Assembly (NCBI GenBank): GCA_900551145.1
Contig: URUQ01000043.1
Span: forward strand, 1-9,724
Length of the DNA: 9,724 bases
Reading direction: 5' to 3'
From: an uncultured Eubacteriales bacterium
GTDB lineage: Bacteria > Bacillota > Clostridia > Christensenellales > CAG-917
Positions 1-6,284 of the stretch are shown here, piece by piece. The translations under genes were made by a program, and so were the position numbers. How positions within the stretch are numbered: the stretch's first letter is position 1; each line of letters starts with the position of its first letter. The notes under the pieces are model-generated. The model did no database searches and was not told where the DNA came from. It saw only the letters and a program-made list of their open reading frames with translations.

Positions 1-313
1 GCGCAATATATAAGATGAAAGCGCAGTCTTTTGTGTGAAGGAAAAAAGGAGCACCAAGGCAAAAAGTGAGCAATTGGTACAAGTGACAATTGTAGCTAAA
101 AGCCTTGTGTGTGACGCAAGCTCGGCGCTTATTCGCTCACCGCCTTGCGGTTCGAGTTCCGTCTCTGAAGTTGCACATTCCGTTTATAAGTACGCTCCGA
201 ATAGGCAGATTGCGTGTATAGGTAGGCAACGAATGAGTGTTCGTTAATTAGTCCGCTCAATATACTCACGGACGGTGGTTTCTATTCCGTCTTTGAATAT
301 ACAATACCTAACG
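1..313. other. Gene-free stretch at left edge with part of a dispersed repeat
   Basis: I see no credible gene here. The one open frame of about 70 codons (35-247, plus) starts at GTG without a ribosome binding site and its translation resembles no family I know. The stretch includes a GC-rich segment at about 101-171 that recurs inverted near 5949-6015 (listed separately) and a small stem GACGG/CCGTC at 271-291. It lies downstream of the minus-strand metallophosphoesterase gene and ends at a bidirectional terminator, so it may also hold the 3' end of an unseen transcript entering from the left. Confidence 0.5.
101..171 (-). repeat. Dispersed GC-rich repeat, copy 1
   Basis: Read on the minus strand, this segment matches the plus strand at about 5949-6015. 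The best part has the pattern GAGA-Y-GGAA, CTCGA-R, CCGCAAGGCGG, Y-GAGC, with three substitutions and one single-base gap over about 33 positions, followed by a weaker match of about 20 bases. The core CCGCAAGGCGG can fold on itself (CCGC/GCGG read on the plus strand). Both copies are intergenic. This fits a small non-coding interspersed element, but only two copies are visible here. Confidence 0.55.
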
Positions 314-344
314 AAAAACGCTCACCGTCGGGTGAGCGTTTTTT
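314..344. terminator. Bidirectional rho-independent terminator
   Basis: The stem AACGCTCACC (317-326) pairs perfectly with GGTGAGCGTT (331-340) around the tetraloop GTCG. The stem is flanked by A's on the left (314-316) and T's on the right (341-344), so it works in both directions. On the minus strand it lies 19 bases past the stop codon of the metallophosphoesterase gene and is almost certainly its terminator. On the plus strand it would end any transcript coming from the left edge. Confidence 0.85.
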
Positions 345-362
345 GATTGAGTTAAGCGAATA

Positions 363-3300
363 TTATGCGCTTATTTTGGCTTTTTTCTTCTTCAAACCGA
401 AGTGTACGCCGAGTCCGACGCCCGTGCCTGCAACTGCTGTGCCGGGGATAAGAGTGGAAAGGAGGATAACCATCAATCTGTAATTGAAATTGCTTACCGT
501 CGTCGTGCCGATTTCTTCGATTTGCTTGGCGTCGCGGTTATAGTAGTAGCCGGTAAAGGTGAGGGTGTCGCCTTCGACTCTTACTTTGCCGAACGTTTGA
601 GAATCAAGCGTATTAAGGACACTGTTGTCTTTGTTGAACTTGTCCGTGGTGGTGTCGTTCTCTTTGTAGGTGTAGAACTTCGTGCCGAGCGTGCCGAGTG
701 TGATATAGAGGACGCCGTCGCCGGTGTAGCGAACGCCTTTGTTGTCCGTCTTGTCAACCGCTTTGCCGTCCTTGTCGACGAGCATTGTGGTGGTGTAGCT
801 GTGGTCGTGACCCGCAAATACCATATTGACGCCGTTTTCCGCAAACAATTTGACGAGTTGACCTCTCATAGCAACGACTTCGGCATCGGTTGCGTGAGAG
901 CCTGCGCTGTACAAACTCTTGTGCATAAGCACGAATTTCCACTTCGCATCGGTGTTCTTCAAATCGTTTTCGAGCCAGGCAAGTTGGTCTTTACCGAGAC
1001 CTTCTTTGGTTGCGTCGTTGGTGTCGAGGACGGTGAAGTGTGCGTTTGCGTAATCGAAGGAGTAATACTCATTTGTGATTGCTTGCGCTTCTCCGTCTTT
1101 GAGAGCGGTGTAGTTGAAGTATCTACCCATTGCGCCGGTGTTGTTCTCGTGGTTGCCCGACGTGAAGAATAGAGACGTGTTGAGATTGAGGTCTTGATAT
1201 GTGTTGAGAGCCATACCCCATTGATTGAAGTTTTTGCCGTTGTCGCACATATCGCCCGCGTTGAGGATAAAGTCGAAAGATTTGGTGCGTTCGTCATTGA
1301 GGAGAGCTTCGACTGCCTCGTGACTGTCGGAGTACATCCCTTGGATCATACCTTGGATATCCGAGATCGTGAGGAATTCAAACGTATCGACGGAAGAGTC
1401 CTTTGCGGTGGTGAAGGTAAGGGCGTTCTTGTCGTAGCCTTGCGTCTTGACGAAATCGACCAAAGAGAAGTAGTGTGCTTCGTTTCCGACATAGTAGTTG
1501 CCCGCGATATCGTAGTTGTACGTCGTGCCCGCGGAAAGTCCGGTGATGGTCACGGTGTGCACGTTCCAGTAAATCACGCTGTTTGCAACGGATTTGTCTC
1601 TGTCGCCGTACACGTACGGATTATCGTCGTCGTCCATAATCTCACCGTGAGTGATGCAGAGGAGTCCGAGGTCGATAAGCGGAACGTATTGCGGTTTGGT
1701 TTGAGTGAGCATCTTGACTGTGATACCGTCGAAAGTACCGGTTGCAACCGTGTCGAGATAATCGCCGTGAACGTCATCCGCGTTGTCCGCAAATGCATTT
1801 TCTTGCGTCGTGGAGACCGTTCCGATGACGTTGCCGTCTTTGTCAAGCAATCTAAACGTGCCGTAAACGTTTTCTTCCGTGTAGAATTTCACGGTGTAGG
1901 ACGTCGTGCTGTTTGCGGTGTCGAAGTTGCCGGTTACGCGAGAGGGGACTCTGCCGTTGTCTTGCGTTGCCGCATTGAACGTATCGCCGACTTCGGACAC
2001 TTTGTTGAGGGTGCTGAGGTAGGACAATTGAGTGTTGCCGTAAGCATAGCCCTCGTAGGGTTGGAAGAGCGTCACTTGCGTGGGATCCATCGGGTTTGCA
2101 AGGTCGGGATATACGTCCGTGGCGAATGCAACGACGATATCTTTTGCAATTCCGCCGAGACCTACGTAGAAACTGTCAACCATATAACTGTCAAGGAAGT
2201 TGTTGACGATGGAGATTACGTCCGGTCCGTCGAGGGAGAAACCGAGAAGATTTGCAACCAAACCTTTGATGGTGGGGAGCAAGTCGTTGACGATGTCGAG
2301 CAAGCAGAAATCGTTTGCGTCGAGAGAGAAGTCTGCGGGAACGCTAATTGTCAAGCCGAGTTTTTCTTGCGTGAATCCGTTGATCAATTCCGCCGTGTCG
2401 GGGTCTGTCAAAATCTCACCGAGACTGCCCAATCCCTTTTTCAAACTGTTGAATTGTGCTTGCGTGAGGTAGCCTGCGTCGACTGCCTTTTCAAAGTCGA
2501 AGTGATATCCCAAGATGGATTTGAGCAAAGAGCCTTCTTCCACGAATATGGGATTGAGCAAAGCGTTGAGAAGGTTTTCAACGAACTTTCCGCTTTCGAG
2601 TTGCGCTTTCATATCTTTGACTGCCGCAAGCATACGTTTGCGATAAAGCGCGTTGGTGGGGAGAGAGCCTTTGTACGCTTCGTTTGCGGCGTAAACCGCT
2701 CTGTCGTATTTGGCATCGATTGATTCGTACGTTTCGTCGAGAGAGATTTCAACGCCCGCGGTATGTGCGGTGAGGATAAACGCCGCGATGTCTTGCACTT
2801 TCATCTTGCCGATGCTTTCGTCACCGAACGACCAGTCAAGAATTTCACCGACTACCGCGTTTACGAGACCGAGTGCCGTGTCGTATTCAACGCCGTTGTG
2901 TTTGTAGGTGAGACCGAGGTCTTTTCCGCCCACCACCGTGTCGAGAATGTATTGAACGAGGTTGATAGTACCCGAAACTTTGTCCGCTTTCGCAATGTCG
3001 GGGAAGATTATGCCGAGTGCAAACGTCGTAACGAAGCCCGTACCGTTTGCAAAATTGCCTACAAAACTGTTGACCGTGCCTACGAGAGAGTCAATCGTGT
3101 CTTGATTGAGGAAGTGGCTCACGAGACGGTCGAGAAGTTGAGAATAGATCTCTTTGTTGATGTATTCGTTGTATTTGAGAGTGCCGATACCGTTGTCGTA
3201 TTGGATCATATACGCAAGGTATTCGGGGTTGCTTTCGACTGCGTTGTTCCAAGCATCTTTAATATCTTGTTGTGTGGATTCGGGGTTGGCTTTGACTTGT

Positions 3301-4934
3301 TTGTACCAGTCGAACGCTTCTTCGTTGAATTCTTTTGCGCCGAAAACGTTGTAGCTGGGCACTTTTTTTAAGGGAGTGTCGCTGACGTTGTCGAGTCTGA
3401 AAATTTGAGATTCGCAAGTTTCACCGAGTTTACCGTCACAGTTTTTGCGGGAAATTGTCAAATCTCTACGAGGTGAGTCGTAGCTTACGCAAGAACCCGT
3501 TTGGAAATCATAGAGCGTTCTTCCTTGCGCGTCCGTGTAAGACATTGCGTCGGACGCATGCATATGCCCCGTAAGCACGTAACGGATACCCATGTCGAGC
3601 AAACGCTTTGAGGTGTATTCCCAGTTGTAAAGAGTGAAGTCTTTGAGAATATCATCTTCTTGTTCCCAGTGCGGAAGTGCGTTTTGGTGGAAAGATGCAA
3701 CTATCGTTTCTTCGCCGAGAGTGGTTTTATTGCCCGATTGAGAATTGCAATAATTTTGCATCCAATTGATTACATCTTCGGTGAGGCGACCGCCACAGAG
3801 GTGGTTTTTGCCTGTTGCGCGGTACACTTGTCTTCCAGATGCGAACGCGCTCGTTATAGCCGACGCGCTATAAGTGTACGGCGTGTTGGTGTCGATATAG
3901 CCGTCATCTTCGAGGTGTCCGTTGTTTTCGAGATAATAAACGGTATCGGGACGGTTGGCTTTGAGCCATTCAAACTCATCCGCACCTACTCTCGTGTAAG
4001 AGCCGACTTCTTCGGTCTCTCTGTCGCTTGCGTCAACTACGAAGAAAGAATACGGGGTAGAGGTTGTCTTTGTTTTATCCGCAAATACTTCAACGCTAAA
4101 AGTCAAAACGTTGTTGTCGTCACCCATTGCGAAATAGCGATTGAGTATTTCGCTCTTATCGGTGATATTGCCGTGTGCTATTTCTTCGAGTTGGGGATTG
4201 TAGTAATGGATATCGAGATTTTCAGCATTTTCGGAAACTATATATCCGTCGGTAAAACTACCGGACCAGTATTTTTCGGGAAGATAGTCGGTGAGATTCA
4301 ATGCGCCGTTTGCACCGGTAAGGTTTGCGTTGGGATATCCGAGACCTGCAAAGATAAGTGCGAATTGAGCCGCACTTACGCCGTCGGAAGGTCTTCCTTC
4401 GCCGTTATTTTGTGAGTAGAGCGCACCCGAAGCGTTGTAAAGGTCGTGGTTACCGGGAGCCGCAAAGACTTGGAAATCTTCATAACCGGGTACGTTTCTC
4501 ACTTCTTTTTGCATATAACGCAATGCGTTTGCGACGTCGATTAAGGCTGTATGCTCACCGTTTTTGCTGAGGTCGCCCGTTGCAAAGACGTAATGAGGGG
4601 CTTTACCTGCTTTGGCGTCTTTAATAAATTGTTTCACTTGTTGGGCGAGTATCATACCGCTTTCGAGCACGAGTTTGGTGTCACCGGTCATCGAGTTATA
4701 GAAGTCGCTCGTGACGTAGTTGGGGTTGGTGACGTCGTGATAGCAGTAATCTACGGGGAAGTAGTGAATGTCGCTGAAATGTCCGATTTTGATTGAACTT
4801 TCGTTCGCAACCGTTTGGGACGTTTCTGCGTTTGATACGCCGTCAATAATCGAGAAACTCATCACGCTTGCAAGCAAAATCGCAAGAACGACGACGAGCA
4901 CGGTCGGCAGACGGTGCAGTTTGGTATTGCTCAT
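363..4934 (-). CDS. Large secreted membrane-anchored protein with two metallophosphoesterase domains
   Basis: A 1523-residue protein. The start chosen is the ATG at 4934-4932, preceded by AGGAGGA with good spacing; the frame stays open to 5039 but nothing supports an earlier start. Residues 11-30 form a signal peptide or membrane segment. The first calcineurin-like phosphoesterase domain (about 48-490) has every metal-ligand motif: D55-x-H57, GD121, GNHD 161-164, H416 and GHMH 456-459. Residues about 500-1000 are mostly helical and I do not recognise them. Residues about 1030-1178 look like a beta-sandwich of the FN3 or purple-acid-phosphatase N-terminal kind. A second phosphoesterase domain (about 1183-1460) has D1192-x-Q1194, GD1228, GNHE 1260-1263, H1338 and GHDH 1375-1378. 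A hydrophobic segment (about 1487-1513) followed by KKKK anchors the C-terminus, with no LPXTG motif. The family hydrolyses phosphomonoesters or phosphodiesters with a two-metal centre. An extracytoplasmic location is inferred, and the substrate is unknown. Confidence 0.9.
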   Translation of the reverse strand: MSNTKLHRLPTVLVVVLAILLASVMSFSIIDGVSNAETSQTVANESSIKIGHFSDIHYFPVDYCYHDVTNPNYVTSDFYNSMTGDTKLVLESGMILAQQVKQFIKDAKAGKAPHYVFATGDLSKNGEHTALIDVANALRYMQKEVRNVPGYEDFQVFAAPGNHDLYNASGALYSQNNGEGRPSDGVSAAQFALIFAGLGYPNANLTGANGALNLTDYLPEKYWSGSFTDGYIVSENAENLDIHYYNPQLEEIAHGNITDKSEILNRYFAMGDDNNVLTFSVEVFADKTKTTSTPYSFFVVDASDRETEEVGSYTRVGADEFEWLKANRPDTVYYLENNGHLEDDGYIDTNTPYTYSASAITSAFASGRQVYRATGKNHLCGGRLTEDVINWMQNYCNSQSGNKTTLGEETIVASFHQNALPHWEQEDDILKDFTLYNWEYTSKRLLDMGIRYVLTGHMHASDAMSYTDAQGRTLYDFQTGSCVSYDSPRRDLTISRKNCDGKLGETCESQIFRLDNVSDTPLKKVPSYNVFGAKEFNEEAFDWYKQVKANPESTQQDIKDAWNNAVESNPEYLAYMIQYDNGIGTLKYNEYINKEIYSQLLDRLVSHFLNQDTIDSLVGTVNSFVGNFANGTGFVTTFALGIIFPDIAKADKVSGTINLVQYILDTVVGGKDLGLTYKHNGVEYDTALGLVNAVVGEILDWSFGDESIGKMKVQDIAAFILTAHTAGVEISLDETYESIDAKYDRAVYAANEAYKGSLPTNALYRKRMLAAVKDMKAQLESGKFVENLLNALLNPIFVEEGSLLKSILGYHFDFEKAVDAGYLTQAQFNSLKKGLGSLGEILTDPDTAELINGFTQEKLGLTISVPADFSLDANDFCLLDIVNDLLPTIKGLVANLLGFSLDGPDVISIVNNFLDSYMVDSFYVGLGGIAKDIVVAFATDVYPDLANPMDPTQVTLFQPYEGYAYGNTQLSYLSTLNKVSEVGDTFNAATQDNGRVPSRVTGNFDTANSTTSYTVKFYTEENVYGTFRLLDKDGNVIGTVSTTQENAFADNADDVHGDYLDTVATGTFDGITVKMLTQTKPQYVPLIDLGLLCITHGEIMDDDDNPYVYGDRDKSVANSVIYWNVHTVTITGLSAGTTYNYDIAGNYYVGNEAHYFSLVDFVKTQGYDKNALTFTTAKDSSVDTFEFLTISDIQGMIQGMYSDSHEAVEALLNDERTKSFDFILNAGDMCDNGKNFNQWGMALNTYQDLNLNTSLFFTSGNHENNTGAMGRYFNYTALKDGEAQAITNEYYSFDYANAHFTVLDTNDATKEGLGKDQLAWLENDLKNTDAKWKFVLMHKSLYSAGSHATDAEVVAMRGQLVKLFAENGVNMVFAGHDHSYTTTMLVDKDGKAVDKTDNKGVRYTGDGVLYITLGTLGTKFYTYKENDTTTDKFNKDNSVLNTLDSQTFGKVRVEGDTLTFTGYYYNRDAKQIEEIGTTTVSNFNYRLMVILLSTLIPGTAVAGTGVGLGVHFGLKKKKAKISA

Positions 4935-4971
4935 ATTTCCTCCTAATGCGCGCACATACACGTACGCACAA

Positions 4972-5000
4972 ATTATAATCAGTACAATTGTATAGTATTT
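4972..5000 (-). promoter_or_regulatory. Possible promoter of the metallophosphoesterase gene
   Basis: On the minus strand a TATAAT box lies at 4977-4972, giving a 5' leader of about 30 nt before the ATG at 4934. The -35 position (about 5000-4995) reads AAATAC, a poor match, so this is a weak or activator-dependent call. A palindrome ACAATTGT at 4984-4991 lies in the spacer and could bind a regulator. Confidence 0.4.
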
Positions 5001-5150
5001 TATAAATAAAATCAATACCAAAAAGCAATCGGAGCACAAAATTTACGCCGATGTTCGATATAATACATTTCGTTTTAAATAACGCCGACAGAGTGAGTGG
5101 TTGTTCTATAATTTTTTGGCAAATAATATGCAAAAAATGCAATAAAAGCA

Positions 5151-5179
5151 TTGACAAATGCGATAGACGGGAATATATT
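5151..5179 (+). promoter_or_regulatory. Strong promoter of the SmtB-like repressor gene
   Basis: TTGACA (5151-5156) and TATATT (5174-5179) are separated by exactly 17 bases, close to the housekeeping-sigma consensus. Transcription would start near 5186, directly before the operator at 5191-5208. A repressor bound there would block initiation or early elongation, the usual arrangement for ArsR/SmtB autoregulation. Confidence 0.75.
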
Positions 5180-5190
5180 ATATATGAACG

Positions 5191-5208
5191 ATTGAATAAC
5201 AGTTCAAT
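5191..5208. promoter_or_regulatory. Operator 1 for the SmtB-like repressor
   Basis: A perfect inverted repeat ATTGAA-N6-TTCAAT fits the TGAA-N6-TTCA core of the imperfect 12-2-12 palindromes bound by SmtB, CzrA and ZiaR. It sits between the predicted transcription start and the RBS of the repressor gene. A near-identical site is found at 5594-5609 before the HMA and ATPase genes, which supports it being a real regulatory site. Confidence 0.75.
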
Positions 5209-5223
5209 TGTTTGAGAGGAAAT

Positions 5224-5547
5224 ATGGAAACGAACGACAAAAACTCAAATATCTATTCCATGCCCGACGACGAGGTCGTGTCCGCTTTGGCAGAACTCTT
5301 CAAGGCGCTCGGAGATCCCACGAGAGTGAAGATACTTTCTTGCTTGCAACTTTCGGATATGTGTGTAGGCGAGATTGCGGATAAAGTGGGTATGAGTACG
5401 TCGGCGGTTTCGCATCAACTTCGCGTTCTTCGCGCAATCAAACTCGTGAAGGGCACAAAAGAGGGCAAAGAAGTGAGATATTCTCTCGACGACGACCACG
5501 TGACGTTGATTATGCAATGCGGTTTGACTCACGTCCTCGAAGAATAA
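5224..5547 (+). CDS. SmtB/ArsR-family metal-sensing transcriptional repressor
   Basis: A 107-residue winged-helix repressor. The ATG at 5224 is chosen because AGAGGA (5215-5220) precedes it; an upstream in-frame TTG at 5212 lies on that RBS and is unlikely. Family hallmarks are ALGDPTRVKIL (28-38), MCVGEIA (46-52) before the recognition helix, and SAVSHQLRVLR (60-70). The C-terminal helix carries D90-x-H92 ... H103-x2-E106, the same spacing as the alpha-5 zinc ligands of SmtB. Cys47 stands alone as in SmtB's CVG motif, unlike the CxC of CadC. SmtB-type proteins release DNA when they bind Zn(II), which derepresses efflux genes. Operator-like repeats lie before this gene and before the adjacent metal pump genes, so it most likely controls both. 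The metal preference (Zn over Cd, Co or Ni) is inferred from the alpha-5 site. Confidence 0.93.
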   Translation: METNDKNSNIYSMPDDEVVSALAELFKALGDPTRVKILSCLQLSDMCVGEIADKVGMSTSAVSHQLRVLRAIKLVKGTKEGKEVRYSLDDDHVTLIMQCGLTHVLEE

Positions 5548-5553
5548 TTGCTT

Positions 5554-5582
5554 AAAAACAGGGCGCAAACCCCTGATTTTTT
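5554..5582 (+). terminator. Short terminator after the repressor gene
   Basis: The stem CAGGG (5559-5563) pairs with CCCTG (5571-5575), flanked by A's (5554-5558) and T's (5577-5582), which extend the pairing past one A-A mismatch. It lies just after the repressor stop codon. The core stem is only 5 bp, so termination may be partial. Together with operator 2 downstream, it suggests that the HMA and ATPase genes have their own promoter. Confidence 0.55.
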
Positions 5583-5593
5583 AGAGTCAATAG

Positions 5594-5625
5594 TTGAATA
5601 ATTGTTCAATCGTCCAATTATTCAA
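5594..5625 (+). promoter_or_regulatory. Operator 2 and possible promoter for the HMA-ATPase genes
   Basis: TTGAA-TAATTG-TTCAA (5594-5609) repeats the design of operator 1. A second nested inverted repeat, TTGAATAATT (5594-5603) with AATTATTCAA (5616-5625), shares its left arm, so there may be two overlapping repressor sites. A weak promoter can be read as TTGAAT (5594-5599), 17 bases, ATTATT (5617-5622), which would place the operator over the -35 box. The promoter part is uncertain, while the operator is well supported by its match to 5191-5208. Confidence 0.65.
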
Positions 5626-5690
5626 ATCAAATCAGAACTGAACTCACTTAGGTGAGATAGACAAATAACGATAGAGAAGGAGTATCGGCT

Positions 5691-5909
5691 ATGAAAAAGG
5701 TTTACAAACTTGAAGATCTCGATTGCGCAAACTGCGCCGCAAAAATGGAATGTGCCATTCAAAAAATCGAAGGTGTCAATTCCGCCAGCGTCAATTTTAT
5801 GGGACAACGTATGACCATCGACGCAAACGACGAGAATTTTGATAGCATTATGAAGCAAGTCGTTAAAGTCTGTCGCAAGATTGAACCGGACTGTACGATA
5901 GTACTTTAA
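5691..5909 (+). CDS. Free-standing heavy-metal-associated (HMA) domain protein
   Basis: A 72-residue protein that is entirely one HMA fold. LDCANC at 10-15 gives the metal-binding pair C12 and C15 with an aspartate just before it (D11). That is the DCxxC form usual for Zn/Cd/Pb-pump HMA domains, in contrast to the TCxxC common in copper chaperones. Further cysteines are C21, C61 and C68. AAGGAG lies about 8 bases before the ATG. The ATPase downstream lacks an N-terminal HMA, so this protein may do that domain's work in trans, by delivering metal to the pump or sensing it. It could also act as a cytosolic metal buffer. Operator 2 upstream implies metal-responsive control by the neighbouring SmtB-like repressor. 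Confidence 0.9.
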   Translation: MKKVYKLEDLDCANCAAKMECAIQKIEGVNSASVNFMGQRMTIDANDENFDSIMKQVVKVCRKIEPDCTIVL

Positions 5910-5948
5910 TTGCGACAGACGTCCCCGTAAACGGTCTATACTTTTTCG

Positions 5949-6015
5949 GAGATGGAATCTCGAGCCGCAAGGCGGCGAGCCTGTCGAGCGTCGAGGTTGA
6001 CGGTTGTACACGCGA
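5949..6015 (+). repeat. Dispersed GC-rich repeat, copy 2
   Basis: This is the plus-strand counterpart of the minus-strand segment at about 101-171. The core CCGCAAGGCGG lies at 5965-5975 with matching flanks on both sides. It lies inside the metal-efflux operon, between the HMA gene and the pump gene, where related operons are often compact. That position suggests the element was inserted. Confidence 0.55.
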
Positions 6016-6095
6016 CTGCGCCATGTTGTTGCGAAGCGGCGCACAAAGCGCGTGGCATAATGAGTGTATGATACCTATTTATCCGAAGACCGAGT

Positions 6096-6168
6096 GTGTC
6101 CCCCTGCGGAGCAGTTCCGTGGGTTCCCTCAAACGAAGTGCAGATGGGGAACGGAATAGGGGAAACAC
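6096..6168. other. Long imperfect hairpin in the HMA-ATPase intergenic region
   Basis: Four left-arm blocks, GTGT (6096-6099), CCCC (6101-6104), TTCCG (6115-6119) and TTCCC (6124-6128), pair in the correct order with GGGAA (6147-6151), CGGAA (6152-6156), GGGG (6159-6162) and ACAC (6165-6168). A side stem CTGC/GCAG (6104-6114) bulges from the left arm. There is no U-run after it, so it is not a standard terminator. It could be a repeat-derived fold, an RNA processing or stability element, or chance in a skewed sequence. Confidence 0.4.
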
Positions 6169-6284
6169 CGTGAGGAAGGGGGAAAGTTGAATTTAGTGTC
6201 CGGAAAGAGGGGGTATCTGTTTAGAGGAGTTCCGACGCACTCTTTTAAGTGTGCTGTCGAGAAAAGGAAAAACATATCAAACCT

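Larger units (their letters stand above)
5910..6284 (+). other. 375-bp structured intergenic region between HMA and ATPase genes
   Basis: I find no gene here. The region holds copy 2 of the dispersed repeat (about 5949-6015), a run of short GC palindromes to about 6053, a long imperfect hairpin (6096-6168) and a purine-rich stretch (about 6146-6230). No clear terminator or promoter is visible, so the HMA and ATPase genes are probably still co-transcribed through it. It may be an inserted non-coding element or several decayed ones. Confidence 0.5.

Noticed and set aside
120..170. Possible tRNA because of a GGTTCGAGTTCC-like T-loop motif
   Set aside because: The flanking five bases do not form a T-stem, and no acceptor or anticodon arms can be built around it.
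35..247. 70-codon open frame on the plus strand
   Set aside because: GTG start with no RBS, no family resemblance, and it runs through the dispersed repeat. A similar peptide motif (SPPCGS) appears in the minus-strand frame over the other repeat copy, which reflects shared DNA and not a protein family.
402..4995. Many long plus-strand open frames opposite the metallophosphoesterase gene, up to 509 codons
   Set aside because: They are antisense shadows of a gene with clear motifs, RBS, signal peptide and terminator. Their translations are Val/Cys/Arg-rich and match nothing.
4935..5039. Upstream extension of the metallophosphoesterase frame adding 35 residues
   Set aside because: The start at 4934 has an excellent AGGAGG and a standard signal peptide follows. 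The extension would overlap the promoter region and has no RBS.
5622..6044. 140-codon minus-strand frame over the HMA gene and repeat
   Set aside because: It is antisense to a clear HMA protein and its translation has no recognisable domain.
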